From Rhizobium lentis (GTDB taxonomy: Bacteria > Pseudomonadota > Alphaproteobacteria > Rhizobiales > Rhizobiaceae), in assembly GCF_014200175.1 (NCBI RefSeq), contig NZ_JACHBD010000001.1, forward strand, positions 124,001 through 188,000: a stretch of 64,000 nt of DNA. The letters run 5' to 3'. The position numbers were made by a program, and so were the translations under genes. The notes under the pieces were generated by a model. It made no database searches, had not been told where the DNA came from, and saw only the letters and a program-made list of their open reading frames with translations. Positions 9,112 to 18,601 of this stretch are shown here, piece after piece (the stretch's first letter is position 1; each line of letters opens with the position of its first letter).

Positions 9112-10900
9112 CGCCTTCCCTACATTCTTCCTGGACGACCTCGCCGCCGATCATGGCCGGCGCTGGTCGCGCATGCGAAAATTTCTCTCCTACTATCGCC
9201 CGCATCTGCCTCTGCTGCTGGCGGATCTGCTTTGCGCGATCCTTGTTGCCGGCACGGCGGTCGCCCTGCCGCTTTGCGCCAATATCGTCACCAGCCGCCT
9301 TCTGGCCCTACCCGATGCGCCGGAGGCCTTCGCCCAGATCCTCGCCATGGGCGGCGTCATGCTGGCCGTCCTGGCAGTCCAGATCGCCGCAATCTTCTTC
9401 GTCGATTATCGCGGCCACGTCATGGGCGCCCGCATCGAGGCGACGGTTCGGCAGGAGCTCTTCGAGCATTGCCAGAAGCTCTCCTTCAGCTTTTACGACC
9501 GCCAGCGCACCGGCCAGCTGATGAGCCGCATCACCAATGACTCCCTCTGGCTTGGCGAACTCTTCCACCACGGCCCCGAGGATCTTGCCATCGCCGTGCT
9601 GAAGTATGCCGGCGCCATGCTGGTGCTCTTCTTCATCGACCCGCCCTTGGCGACCCTGATCCTGCTGCTCACGCCGGTCGCGGTCGCCTATGCGCTCTAT
9701 TTCAACCGGCGCATGAACCGCGCGCTCGAAGCCAGCAAGCAACAGATCGCCGCCGTCAACGAGCGCGTCGAGGACGCTCTGGCAGGTATCCGCGTCGTCC
9801 AGTCCTTCGCCAACGAGGCGCTGGAAAGAGAGCGCTTCGACGCACAGAACCAGCGCTTCCTGCAAAGCCGCGCCGAGGGCTACCGCAGTGAAGCCTGGTT
9901 TTCGGTCGGCACCGAAACCTTCGCCCAGCTCGTGACGATATTGGTGATCATCGTCGGCGGCCTGCGCATCCTGTCAGCGGATCTCACCGTCCCCGATATG
10001 CTGACCTTCCTGCTCTGTGTCGCCGTATTGGTCGACCCGGTGCAGCGGCTCGCCAATTTCGTGCGGCTCTGGCAGGAGGGCTATACCGGCTTCATCAGGG
10101 CTATGGAAATCCTGGAGATCGCCCCTGATATCACCGATCGACCCAACGCCCGTCCGATGCCGGCGCCGAAGGGCGAGATCAGCTTTTGCGACGTCGCCTT
10201 CGGCTATGAGGCCGATGGCCCCAGCGTTCTGGAGCGGCTGTCACTCACCATCGCCCCCGGAGAGTTCGTCGCCCTGGTCGGCCCCTCAGGGGTTGGCAAG
10301 AGCACACTTTGCGCCCTTATCCCGCGCTTCTACGATGTCGCGGCCGGGGCGATCCGGATCGACGGCACCGATATTCGCGACGTGACACTGGCCTCGCTCC
10401 GGCGCCATGTCGGAGTGGTTCAGCAGGATGTCTATCTCTTTGCCGGCACAATTGCGGAGAACCTGCGATACGGCAGGCCGGACGCGACCGATGCCGAGCT
10501 CGAAGCGGCTGCCCGCGCCGCCAATGCGCACGATTTCATCACGGCCTTTCCTAATGGCTATGACACTGATATCGGCCAACGCGGCGTCAAACTTTCCGGC
10601 GGCCAGCGCCAGCGCATTACCATTGCCCGCGCCTTCCTCAAGAATCCTGAGATTCTGATCTTTGACGAGGCGACCAGCGCGCTCGACAATGAGAGCGAAC
10701 GGGCGGTGCAGCAGGCGCTGCTGAGCCTGGCGAACGGCCGAACCACCCTGGTCATCGCCCATCGCCTGTCGACCGTCCGCCATGCCAACCGTATCCTGGT
10801 CCTGACCGGCGACGGCATCGTCGAACAGGGCACCCATGATGATCTGATGGCGAAAGGCGGCGTCTACGCCAATCTGCACAGCGTTCAGGCCAGCATCTGA
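9065..10900 (+). CDS. ABC transporter, fused permease/ATPase exporter (MsbA-like half-transporter)
   Basis: The 611-residue half-transporter works as a homodimer or heterodimer in the inner membrane. The N-terminal transmembrane domain (about residues 45-330, six helices) is followed by a nucleotide-binding domain with Walker A GPSGVGKST, Q-loop VVQQDVYLF, signature LSGGQRQR, Walker B ILIFDEATSALD and the AHRLSTV H-loop. The substrate cannot be read from sequence. The start at 9065 has only a distant AAGGA; an in-frame ATG at 9173 begins where homology normally starts. The gene ends at a shared bidirectional terminator. Confidence 0.9.
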   Translation: MNIPFSRARKNARRNNAFPTFFLDDLAADHGRRWSRMRKFLSYYRPHLPLLLADLLCAILVAGTAVALPLCANIVTSRLLALPDAPEAFAQILAMGGVMLAVLAVQIAAIFFVDYRGHVMGARIEATVRQELFEHCQKLSFSFYDRQRTGQLMSRITNDSLWLGELFHHGPEDLAIAVLKYAGAMLVLFFIDPPLATLILLLTPVAVAYALYFNRRMNRALEASKQQIAAVNERVEDALAGIRVVQSFANEALERERFDAQNQRFLQSRAEGYRSEAWFSVGTETFAQLVTILVIIVGGLRILSADLTVPDMLTFLLCVAVLVDPVQRLANFVRLWQEGYTGFIRAMEILEIAPDITDRPNARPMPAPKGEISFCDVAFGYEADGPSVLERLSLTIAPGEFVALVGPSGVGKSTLCALIPRFYDVAAGAIRIDGTDIRDVTLASLRRHVGVVQQDVYLFAGTIAENLRYGRPDATDAELEAAARAANAHDFITAFPNGYDTDIGQRGVKLSGGQRQRITIARAFLKNPEILIFDEATSALDNESERAVQQALLSLANGRTTLVIAHRLSTVRHANRILVLTGDGIVEQGTHDDLMAKGGVYANLHSVQASI

Positions 10901-10908
10901 AGACAATA

Positions 10909-10936
10909 AAAAACCCGGCATTGCGCCGGGTTTTTC
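10909..10936. terminator. Bidirectional rho-independent terminator
   Basis: AAAAACCCGGC/GCCGGGTTTTT forms a strong stem with A- and T-runs on opposite sides. It can stop the ABC exporter transcript on the plus strand and the type II DAHP synthase transcript on the minus strand, whose genes converge here. Confidence 0.9.
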
Positions 10937-10956
10937 GTCGTTCTATTTCGGCTGTC

Positions 10957-12330
10957 TCAGCCGTTGGCGACCATGCGCTTCTCGTCGCGGCCGCCCTTCA
11001 TGCGCTCGGCAAGCAGGAAGGCGAGTTCGAGCGCCTGGTCGGAATTGAGGCGCGGGTCGCAATGGGTGTGGTAGCGGTCCTGCAGATCGTCGGCAGTGAC
11101 GGCGCGGGCGCCGCCGGTGCATTCCGTCACGTCCTTGCCGGTCATCTCGACATGGATGCCGCCGGGGTGCGTGCCTTCGGCGCGATGGATCTGGAAGAAG
11201 CTTTCGACTTCCGACAGGATCCGCTCGAAGGGACGGGTCTTGTAATTGTTGAGCGTGATCGTGTTGCCGTGCATCGGGTCGCAGGACCAGACGACCTTGC
11301 GCCCCTCGCGCTCGACGGCGCGGATCAGGCGCGGCAGGTTTTCGGCGACCTTCTCGTGGCCGAAGCGGCAGATCAGCGTCAGCCGCCCGGCTTCGTTGGC
11401 TGGGTTCAGGATGTCGATCAGCTGCAGCAGATCGTCGGCCTGCAGCGACGGACCGCATTTCAGCCCGATCGGGTTCTTGATGCCGCGGCAATATTCGATA
11501 TGCGCATGGTCTGCCTGACGCGTGCGGTCGCCGATCCAGATCATGTGACCTGACGTGGCGTACCAGTCGCCCGAGGTGGAATCGACGCGGGTCAGCGCCT
11601 CCTCGTAGCCGAGCAGCAGCGCTTCATGGCTGGTGAAGAAATCGGTCTCGCGCAGGCTCGGGTGGTTTTCCGAGGTGATGCCGATCGCCGTCATGAAATC
11701 CATGGTTTCGCTGATGCGGTCGGCCAGCTTGCGGTACCGCTCACCCTGCGGGCTGTCCTTGACGAAGCCCAGCATCCACTGATGGACGTTTTCGAGGTTG
11801 GCGTAACCGCCCATCGCGAAGGCGCGCAGAAGGTTCAGCGTCGCAGCCGACTGGCGATAGGCCATGGCCTGGCGTTCCGGGTTCGGAATGCGCGACTCCT
11901 CAGTGAACTCGATGCCGTTGATGATGTCGCCGCGATAGGCCGGCAGTGTCACGTCACCCTGCTTTTCGACATTCGACGAACGCGGCTTGGCGAACTGTCC
12001 GGCGATACGCCCGACCTTGACGACAGGCAGCTGCGCGCCGAACGTCAGCACGACGGCCATCTGCAGGAAAGCGCGGAAGAAGTCGCGAATATTGTCGGCG
12101 CCGTGTTCGGCGAAGCTCTCGGCGCAGTCGCCGCCCTGCAGCAAGAAACCGTTGCCTTCGGCAACATTGGCGAGATGCTTCTTCAGTCGGCGCGCCTCGC
12201 CGGCGAAGACGAGCGGCGGATAGCTGGCGAGCGTTGCCTCCGTTGCCGCCAAGGCGGCTGCATCCGGATATTCGGGAACCTGCAGGATCGGTTTCTGCCG
12301 CCAGCTGCTCGGGGTCCAATTCTCTGCCAT
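10957..12330 (-). CDS. aroF: 3-deoxy-7-phosphoheptulonate synthase, type II (plant-like)
   Basis: This 457-residue enzyme belongs to the class II DAHP synthases, which have no detectable sequence relation to AroG. Marks: [19 protein letters not shown] at the start, [12 protein letters not shown] near residue 75, GQFAKPRSS near 115, SCDPMHGNT near 360 and [17 protein letters not shown] near 395. The ATG at 12330 follows GAGGT by seven bases; an upstream in-frame ATG at 12348 lies at the ribosome site itself. It catalyses the same first shikimate step as the gene at 1529-2596. Confidence 0.95.
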   Translation of the reverse strand: MAENWTPSSWRQKPILQVPEYPDAAALAATEATLASYPPLVFAGEARRLKKHLANVAEGNGFLLQGGDCAESFAEHGADNIRDFFRAFLQMAVVLTFGAQLPVVKVGRIAGQFAKPRSSNVEKQGDVTLPAYRGDIINGIEFTEESRIPNPERQAMAYRQSAATLNLLRAFAMGGYANLENVHQWMLGFVKDSPQGERYRKLADRISETMDFMTAIGITSENHPSLRETDFFTSHEALLLGYEEALTRVDSTSGDWYATSGHMIWIGDRTRQADHAHIEYCRGIKNPIGLKCGPSLQADDLLQLIDILNPANEAGRLTLICRFGHEKVAENLPRLIRAVEREGRKVVWSCDPMHGNTITLNNYKTRPFERILSEVESFFQIHRAEGTHPGGIHVEMTGKDVTECTGGARAVTADDLQDRYHTHCDPRLNSDQALELAFLLAERMKGGRDEKRMVANG

Positions 12331-12584
12331 GTCACTTACCTCATTCACATCCGTCCCTGGGATGCACCTATCCTCGATTGCGGCGGCTTATAGCCCTTTA
12401 GATCGGGCTTGCAAAGGCCAATCGCCGGAAGCTCCATGCCATGCCGCCGCCATCGGTCAATGCTCGCATATAGGTGGCAAAAAACCCCGTTACCATCGTT
12501 AAACCGGCATATACCACGTCGGTTTCCCCATATTTTAGACTTTGAATGTAGAACCGGGATGAGTTTCAACATTGGGGACACATC

Positions 12585-13874
12585 ATGGCGATCCTTCCGC
12601 CAGGATTCATATCGGATCGTTCTGGCAATTTCGGTATCATGACGGCATTGCTGATGGTGCCGCTGCTCGGCATGGCAGGGATGGCGGTGGATTTCGCTCA
12701 CGCCATGAGCCTGCGCACGCAGCTCTTTGCCGCCGCCGATGCTGCCGCCGTGGGCTCGATCGCCGAAAAATCCAGCGCGGTCGCCGCCGCCATGACCATG
12801 AGCGGCAATGGCACGATCTCTCTCGGCAAGACCGACGCCCGCAGCATTTTCCTGTCGCAAGTATCGGGAGAACTGGCGGATGTTAATATCGATCTCGGCA
12901 TCGACGTTACCAAAAACGCCAATAAGCTGAATTCGCAGGTTTCCTTCACGGCGACCGTGCCAACCACCTTCATGCGCGTTCTCGGCAAGGATTCGATCAC
13001 CATCTCCGGCACGGCAACGGCCGAATACCTGACCGCCTCCTTCATGGATTTCTACATCTTGCTCGACAACACGCCATCGATGGGCGTCGGTGCCACCGCG
13101 AAAGACGTCGCGACGATGGAAAAGAACACCAGCGACAGCTGCGCTTTCGCCTGCCACGAAACGGAAAACAAAAACAACTACTACAACCTTGCCAAGAGGC
13201 TCGGCGTCAGCATGCGCATCGACGTCGTACGCCAGGCAACCAAGGAGCTGACGCTCACCGCGAAGTCGACGCGCGCTTCCACCAATCAGTTCCGCATGGG
13301 CGTCTATACTTTCGGCGCCAAGGCCGAAGACGCCAATCTGACCACCATATCGGACCCGACGGACGACCTAGACAAGGTTGGCACCTACACCGACGCGGTC
13401 GATCTGATGACTATCCCGAAGCAGGGCTACAATAACGACCAGCAAACGAGCTTCGACAACGCGCTGACTCAGATGAAAGACATTATCACCACCCCCGGCG
13501 ACGGCAGCACCGCCACGACGCCGCAGAAGATCCTATTCTTCGTCTCGGACGGCGTCGGCGACAGCGAAAAGCCGAAGGGCTGCACCAAAAAACTGACCGG
13601 CAACCGCTGCCAGGAGCCGATCGACACTTCCTTCTGCAAACCGCTGAAGGACAAGGGCATCAGGATTGCGGTGCTATATACGACTTATCTGCCTCTGCCG
13701 AAGAATAGCTGGTACAATACCTGGATCAGCCCCTTCCAGAGCCAAATCCCGACGAAGATGCAGGAATGCGCCTCGCCCGGCCTCTATTTCGAGGTGACGC
13801 CGACGGAAGGTATCGCCGATGCGATGAAGGCGCTCTTCCTCAAGGTCATCCGCGCGCCGCGCATTACCAGCTAA
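12585..13874 (+). CDS. TadG-like pilus-assembly protein with VWA domain
   Basis: The first 55 residues form a TadE/TadG-type membrane anchor (RSGNFGIMTALLMVPLLGMAG followed by a D-F-A-H-A segment). After a linker, residues 145-425 resemble a von Willebrand A domain. It starts with YILLDNTPSMGVG (a MIDAS-like D-x-T-x-S in place of D-x-S-x-S) and contains FFVSDGVGD. Several cysteines (CAFACHET, CTKKL, CQEP, CKPL) suggest disulfides outside the membrane. No other tad genes lie nearby, so this is a stand-alone copy. GGGGA precedes the ATG. Confidence 0.82.
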   Translation: MAILPPGFISDRSGNFGIMTALLMVPLLGMAGMAVDFAHAMSLRTQLFAAADAAAVGSIAEKSSAVAAAMTMSGNGTISLGKTDARSIFLSQVSGELADVNIDLGIDVTKNANKLNSQVSFTATVPTTFMRVLGKDSITISGTATAEYLTASFMDFYILLDNTPSMGVGATAKDVATMEKNTSDSCAFACHETENKNNYYNLAKRLGVSMRIDVVRQATKELTLTAKSTRASTNQFRMGVYTFGAKAEDANLTTISDPTDDLDKVGTYTDAVDLMTIPKQGYNNDQQTSFDNALTQMKDIITTPGDGSTATTPQKILFFVSDGVGDSEKPKGCTKKLTGNRCQEPIDTSFCKPLKDKGIRIAVLYTTYLPLPKNSWYNTWISPFQSQIPTKMQECASPGLYFEVTPTEGIADAMKALFLKVIRAPRITS

Positions 13875-13889
13875 GCGCACGCGGAGGAC

Positions 13890-15275
13890 TCAGACGCGCT
13901 GCCCGTCACGGACCCGATAGCTCGGCGCATACATGGTGACCAGCTCCTCGGCGGCCGTTGGATGCAGCGCCATCGTCTGGTCGAAATCATCCTTGGTGCA
14001 GCCGGCTTTCAACGTGACGCCGAGCAGCTGCGCCATTTCCCCGGCGTCGTGGCCGAGGATGTGGGCGCCGACCACCTTCCGGCTCGCCGCATCGACGATC
14101 AGCTTCATGATCATCCGCTCGGCCCGGCCCGAAAGCGTGGCCTTCAGCGGGCGGAACTGGGCACGATAAACCTCGAGTTCGTCGTAACGCTTGCCCGCCT
14201 CCTCTTCCGAGAGGCCGACGGTGCCGATCTCCGGCAGCGAAAAGACGGCGGTTGGGATAAGATCATAGTCCGGCCGCGTCGGATTATTCTTGTACTCGGT
14301 TTCGATGAAGCACATTGCCTCGTGGATCGCCACCGGCGTCAGCTGTACGCGATTGGTAACATCGCCGAGGGCATAGATGTTTTCGATGTTGGTACGGGAA
14401 TAGTCGTCGACGATGATGGCGCCGCGCTCGTCGACAGCGACGCCGGCCGCCTCCAGACCCAGGCCCTCGGTGTTGGGATCGCGCCCGAGAGCCAGCAGGA
14501 CGACTCCTGCCTGCAGCGTGCCATTGTTCATCGTCTCGAGAGTGAGCCCGTCCTCGCCTTTGGAGACCTTCTGCAGCGTATCGTGGCAGAGAATGCGTAT
14601 GCCCTTGGCGACCATCGCCTCGTGCAGCCCGCGCCTCAGATCCTCGTCGAAGCGCGACAGGATTTCGGCGCCGCGATAGATCAGCGTCGTTTCGACGCCG
14701 AGACCATGGAAAATATTGGCGAACTCGACGGCGATATAGCCGCCGCCAGCGATCACGATCGATTTTGGCAGCTCTTCGAGATGAAAGGCCTCGTTGGAGG
14801 AGATGCAGAATTCGTGACCGGGAAGGGCCGCATGCGGGTTCGGCCTTCCGCCGGTGGCGATGATGATGGTCTTGGCCGTCACCGTCTGTCCGGTTTTCAT
14901 CAGCCGGACCGTATGAGCATCGACCAGTTCGGCGCGCGTTTCCAGGATGTCGGCATTGGCGCCGCTGAGCCCCTTCTTGTAGAGGCCTTCCAGCCGCGCG
15001 ATCTCGGCATCCTTGGCCGCTACCAGCTTCTTCCAGTCGAAGCTGCTTTCGCCCACCGTCCACCCAAAGCCCTCCGCATCCTCGAAATGCTCATGAAACT
15101 GCGACGCATAGACGAAGAGCTTCTTCGGCACGCAGCCGCGGATGACGCATGTGCCGCCATAGCGATATTCCTCGGCGATCGCCACCCTCTTGCCAAGCGA
15201 GGCGGCAACACGGGCGGCGCGTACGCCCCCGGAACCGCCGCCGATGACGAAGAGGTCGTAGTCGTAGGAAGACAT
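13890..15275 (-). CDS. gor: Glutathione-disulfide reductase
   Basis: The 461-residue flavoprotein reduces glutathione disulfide with NADPH in the cytoplasm. It has the N-terminal FAD motif GGGSGGVRAA, the redox pair Cys43/Cys48 in GGTCVIRGCVPKK, a second dinucleotide-binding GGGYIAVEFA, a GDVTNRVQLTPVA FAD segment, and the C-terminal His438 of HPTAAEE that acts as general base in the partner subunit. It converges on the TadG-like gene with 15 bases between. Confidence 0.95.
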   Translation of the reverse strand: MSSYDYDLFVIGGGSGGVRAARVAASLGKRVAIAEEYRYGGTCVIRGCVPKKLFVYASQFHEHFEDAEGFGWTVGESSFDWKKLVAAKDAEIARLEGLYKKGLSGANADILETRAELVDAHTVRLMKTGQTVTAKTIIIATGGRPNPHAALPGHEFCISSNEAFHLEELPKSIVIAGGGYIAVEFANIFHGLGVETTLIYRGAEILSRFDEDLRRGLHEAMVAKGIRILCHDTLQKVSKGEDGLTLETMNNGTLQAGVVLLALGRDPNTEGLGLEAAGVAVDERGAIIVDDYSRTNIENIYALGDVTNRVQLTPVAIHEAMCFIETEYKNNPTRPDYDLIPTAVFSLPEIGTVGLSEEEAGKRYDELEVYRAQFRPLKATLSGRAERMIMKLIVDAASRKVVGAHILGHDAGEMAQLLGVTLKAGCTKDDFDQTMALHPTAAEELVTMYAPSYRVRDGQRV

Positions 15276-15474
15276 GAGGAACTCCGGAAGGGAATCGCAG
15301 GAAAGGACGTTCCTGATATAGGGGCGATCCCCATGAAAACAAAAGCCCCGCCCCTACCTCATCCCACTCTCCATCGCTGAATCTTGATTTGAGCCGGTCA
15401 CCGTTTACGGTTGACCCGGCCAGCTGAGGCTGGCAGGGCAATGCTTGAGATGGAAAAGGATGCCGGAGCAAAAG

Positions 15475-15693
15475 ATGGATCAAACTCTGTTCGCCAAGCT
15501 GTGCAAGGCCGGCAAATTCAAGGAGGCGCTCAATCTCGCCATCGAGGGCCACGAAGACGAGAAATTCACGCCGAGCCGCTTTGCGATGGACAAGAAAACC
15601 GGACTGCCGATTTTCTACCGCGGCAACAAGCGCGTAGAGCCGGACGAGACAGGCGCATGGCAATTGGCCAAGAGCTCGAAGGAATGGGGCTGA
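15475..15693 (+). CDS. Small conserved hypothetical protein (72 aa)
   Basis: A 72-residue soluble protein (begins MDQTLFAKLCKAGKFKEALN, ends AKSSKEWG) starting at ATG 15475 after GGAG. The composition is charged and helix-prone. The second half reads like a short beta-hairpin (LPIFYRGNKRVEPDETGAWQ). I do not recognise a named family. It is divergent from gor, which may share its promoter region. Confidence 0.65.
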   Translation: MDQTLFAKLCKAGKFKEALNLAIEGHEDEKFTPSRFAMDKKTGLPIFYRGNKRVEPDETGAWQLAKSSKEWG

Positions 15694-15742
15694 GCGTCAG
15701 ACGCATCCGTACAGCCCGTCCCTTGCCGGACTGCTGCTCTCA

Positions 15743-16024
15743 TCACGTGATGCGGAAATCCGTCGGCATCTTCTCAAGCCGGGTCGCTTCCGTCTCCACG
15801 CCCGAAACCGACGCCCCTGCAGGCCCGCGCCTCAAACGCTCGATCATCGTCGAGATCGCGTTGTCCGGCCCTGCGACCAAGGCAGCGACGGATCCGTCCA
15901 CCTCGTTGCGCACCCAGCCGGTCAGCCCGAGCCGGAGCGCCTCATCGCGCGTCCACATGCGAAAACCCACACCTTGGACCTTGCCTGATATTCGTACTCT
16001 CACAGCCTCGTAACGATCGGACAT
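15743..16024 (-). CDS. acyP: Acylphosphatase
   Basis: The 93-residue protein hydrolyses acyl phosphates and has the standard fold signature. [20 protein letters not shown] carries the catalytic Arg in GFR, followed by [14 protein letters not shown] with the catalytic Asn. The ATG at 16024 follows GAGG. The longer frame upstream is not conserved. Confidence 0.9.
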   Translation of the reverse strand: MSDRYEAVRVRISGKVQGVGFRMWTRDEALRLGLTGWVRNEVDGSVAALVAGPDNAISTMIERLRRGPAGASVSGVETEATRLEKMPTDFRIT

Positions 16025-16116
16025 ATCGGCCTCACCAACCTTCACCGCCAGGGCTCCAGAACAGGATGATTTTAGGCCTGGCCGAAAACCTGAACTCTGT
16101 TCTAAATTAAAGAGTA

Positions 16117-16166
16117 AGAGCATGATGTCGTTCGAAAACCGCTCACACCTTTCGGCATCATGCTCT
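16117..16166. repeat. Palindromic rhizobial intergenic repeat
   Basis: AGAGCATGATG (16117-16127) and CATCATGCTCT (16156-16166) are perfect 11-bp inverted arms. The inner part also pairs partly (CGAAA/TTTCG). I recognise this GAGCATGATG...CATCATGCTC unit as a recurrent intergenic element of Rhizobium genomes; its role is not known to me. Confidence 0.8.
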
Positions 16167-16183
16167 GGCGCATTATAACAAAA

Positions 16184-16207
16184 AAAGCCCGGACGACGCC
16201 GGGCTTT
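16184..16207 (-). terminator. Rho-independent terminator of the DUF2059 gene
   Basis: AAAGCCCGG (16184-16192) and CCGGGCTTT (16199-16207) form a 9-bp stem. Read on the minus strand it ends in a seven-base T-run (16181-16187 region), 22 bases past the DUF2059 stop. Confidence 0.85.
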
Positions 16208-16228
16208 CGCGAATTCTGGGGGCAGTCG

Positions 16229-16786
16229 TTACTGCTGGGCGGCCGGTGCAGGAGCAACCGGGCTGTCAGTTGCCGGCGGCGGTGCCTTGATAACCTTGGA
16301 AAGCTCGGCGTTGCTCTGCTTTTCCAGATCGCGGGAAATCCCCTGGCCCCAGATATCGGCGGCCTTCCCCATCTCGCGCAAGGCGACCGGGCCGTCACGC
16401 AGCAGCTTCTTGCCGACGTCGGAATTGTAGAAATCGGCGATCGCCTTCAGCTCTTCGAGGGTGAAGGTCTTGGCATAGATAAGTGCGGCTTCCTTCTCGA
16501 GATCACCGCGGCGCGGCGCCAGCGCCAGCGCCTGTGCATCGACCGTCGACGAGATGATGTCCTGGTAGTTCGGCGAGTCCTGAATCAGGCCGGCCTTCAG
16601 GCGCTCGGCCAAACCCGGCAGGATGTTATCGAAGGCGGCGGTGGCGCCGATCGAGGTGACAGCGGCGCGCGCGGCCTTCAGCTGCTCATCGGAAACCTCC
16701 TGCGCCTTGACGGCGGACCCGAAGGCAAGCCCGGAAAGAACGATGGTCGCAGCGGCAAAACGGCCAAGACCTGCAATGTTCATCAT
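16229..16786 (-). CDS. Secreted DUF2059 domain protein
   Basis: The 185-residue protein has a signal peptide (about residues 1-28, cleavage after VKA). Its helical domain carries the DUF2059 features: a C-terminal LEELKAIADFYNSDVGKKLL motif near residue 112 and a preceding NYQDII segment. The tail is Pro/Ala-rich. The family function is unknown; it is periplasmic or outer-membrane associated. It lies 15 bases after rpiA in the same direction, so co-transcription is likely. Confidence 0.85.
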   Translation of the reverse strand: MMNIAGLGRFAAATIVLSGLAFGSAVKAQEVSDEQLKAARAAVTSIGATAAFDNILPGLAERLKAGLIQDSPNYQDIISSTVDAQALALAPRRGDLEKEAALIYAKTFTLEELKAIADFYNSDVGKKLLRDGPVALREMGKAADIWGQGISRDLEKQSNAELSKVIKAPPPATDSPVAPAPAAQQ

Positions 16787-16801
16787 GAGTGTATGCTCCT
16801 G

Positions 16802-17500
16802 TTATCTGTTTGCCTGCAGCGTGCGCGCACCCGCAGGACCGGCAATGATCGCAAGTGCCGCCATATTGATAAAGAGCCCGTGTTCGACGACGCCGGGTAT
16901 GGAATTCAGCTCGCTCGAAAGCGCCTCTGCATCAGGAATGCGGCCAAAAGATGCATCGATGATGTGATGGCCGCCATCCGTGGTAAACTCTCCGTCACCC
17001 GACTGGCGCAGGCTGAGTTCACCGGAAAGGCCGAGCCGAGCCGCGACTTTCTCGATCGCCATCCGCGTCGAGACGAGACCAAACGGGTTGACTTCGATCG
17101 GCAGCGCGTAGGCCCCGAGCGTATCGACCAGCTTGCTTTCGTCGGCAATGACGATCATCCGCTCAGAAGCGGCGGCGACGATCTTTTCGCGCAGCAGCGC
17201 GCCGCCGCCACCCTTGATCAATCTGAGCGCCGGATCGACCTCGTCGGCGCCGTCGACGGTCAGATCGAGCGCCGGCAGTTCGTCAAGCGATTTCAGCGGC
17301 ACGCCGAGTTCGACGCAGAGCCGCGCGGTTCGTTCGGACGTCGGAACACCTTCGACCCTGAAGCCGCCCGCAACCTTTTCCGCCAGCAGCCGGACGAACT
17401 CTTCCGCGGTGCTGCCCGTCCCGATCCCGAGGCGCATCCCGTCTTCGACATGAGCGAGCGCGGCCTCGGCGGCCTTGATCTTCATTTCGCGGGCATCCAT
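16802..17500 (-). CDS. rpiA: Ribose-5-phosphate isomerase A
   Basis: The 232-residue enzyme interconverts ribose 5-phosphate and ribulose 5-phosphate in the pentose phosphate pathway. It contains [14 protein letters not shown] near residue 24, [28 protein letters not shown] near 80-107 (catalytic Asp/Glu/Lys cluster) and IADESKLVD. The ATG at 17500 follows GGAGC. Earlier in-frame starts are unsupported. It forms a two-gene unit with the downstream DUF2059 gene. Confidence 0.94.
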   Translation of the reverse strand: MDAREMKIKAAEAALAHVEDGMRLGIGTGSTAEEFVRLLAEKVAGGFRVEGVPTSERTARLCVELGVPLKSLDELPALDLTVDGADEVDPALRLIKGGGGALLREKIVAAASERMIVIADESKLVDTLGAYALPIEVNPFGLVSTRMAIEKVAARLGLSGELSLRQSGDGEFTTDGGHHIIDASFGRIPDAEALSSELNSIPGVVEHGLFINMAALAIIAGPAGARTLQANR

Positions 17501-17733
17501 GCGCCGCCAGCTCCGATTTATTGCGTTGGATGTGCTGTTTACACGGCTCGCTTGGCAAACGAAAGTCAAAATCATCACGGAAAATGAAAAGCGGAAACAA
17601 ATGCCTGCAGCCCTCCCGGCCATCACAGGACGTTGCTTTCCGCCGCGTGATCGCCTACCTCAGGCACGATCCCTCGTCCCCCGGGCGCGGCCCGTCGCTT
17701 CCCGGAAGACTCATCGCTCAAAGAGGCAAGCCC

Positions 17734-18444
17734 TTGACCCCTGCCCCCGTTCGCCCGGCGCTCATCGTCTTCGATCTCGATGGCACGCTTCTCGATACCC
17801 ATGCGGACCTGGTCGAAAGCCTGAACCATACGATCGCAGCCCTCGGCCTCGAGCCGGTCAGCTATGACGACCTCACCCACCTGGTCGGCCAGGGCGCACG
17901 GGTGATGATCGAACGTGCCTGCCGGCTGCGGGGCCATCCGCTCGAAAGCGACGCCGTCCCGCCGCTGGTCGAACGTTTCGTCGCCCATTATGCCGGCAAT
18001 ATGCCAGGCCATACCGAACCCTATCCCGGCCTAGTCGCCGCAATGGACCGGCTGACATCAGCCGGCTACCGCCTCGCCGTCTGCACCAACAAGATGGAAA
18101 GCCTCGCCTACGGCCTGCTCGATAAGCTCGACCTCACCGGCTATTTCGAAGCCATCACCGGCGGCGATACTTTCGAATACCGCAAACCCGACGCCCGCCA
18201 TCTCATCGGCACCATCGACCGCGCTGGTGGCGACATCGGCCGGACCGTGATGATCGGCGACAGCATCAACGATATCGCGGTGGCGAAGAATGCCGCCGTC
18301 CCGTCGATCGCCGTACCCTTCGGTTACTCGGATGTGCCGGTTTCAAGCCTCGATCCGGATGTGATCATCATGCATTACGATGAGTTGATGCCGGAGCTGG
18401 TGGAGCGGTTGTTGCGGGAGTATCCGGACAAGGTCGCGGTCTGA
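17734..18444 (+). CDS. gph: Phosphoglycolate phosphatase (HAD family)
   Basis: This 236-residue HAD hydrolase clears 2-phosphoglycolate. The nucleophile motif is VFDLDGTLLDT near residue 14, motif II is VCTNK, and the C-terminal acidic motif is VMIGDSINDIAVAKNA. Translation most likely starts at TTG 17734, seven bases after AAGAGG. The frame is open back to 17521, but that extension is not protein-like. It is divergent from rpiA. Confidence 0.87.
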   Translation: MTPAPVRPALIVFDLDGTLLDTHADLVESLNHTIAALGLEPVSYDDLTHLVGQGARVMIERACRLRGHPLESDAVPPLVERFVAHYAGNMPGHTEPYPGLVAAMDRLTSAGYRLAVCTNKMESLAYGLLDKLDLTGYFEAITGGDTFEYRKPDARHLIGTIDRAGGDIGRTVMIGDSINDIAVAKNAAVPSIAVPFGYSDVPVSSLDPDVIIMHYDELMPELVERLLREYPDKVAV

Positions 18445-18555
18445 GGCTGCCACTCGCCTATGTCATTTTTCCTTTACCGGCGTGCCGTGGCAGCCCCCTC
18501 TCCTCCGTCATAAACCGAGGAGAACAACGGCGTCGGTAACCCGTCCCAAAACAAA

Positions 18556-18579
18556 ACGGGCGGCCCGAAGACCGCCCGT
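18556..18579 (-). terminator. Rho-independent terminator of the L,D-transpeptidase gene
   Basis: ACGGGCGG/CCGCCCGT is an 8-bp stem. On the minus strand it is followed by TTTTGTTTT and sits just after the stop of the gene at 18602. Confidence 0.8.
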
Positions 18580-18601
18580 CCCCAAACGCATAAAACCTGC
18601 G

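Noticed and set aside
13962..15380. 472-codon plus-strand frame opposite gor
   Set aside because: It is a high-GC antisense shadow of the glutathione reductase gene, with no recognisable protein features.
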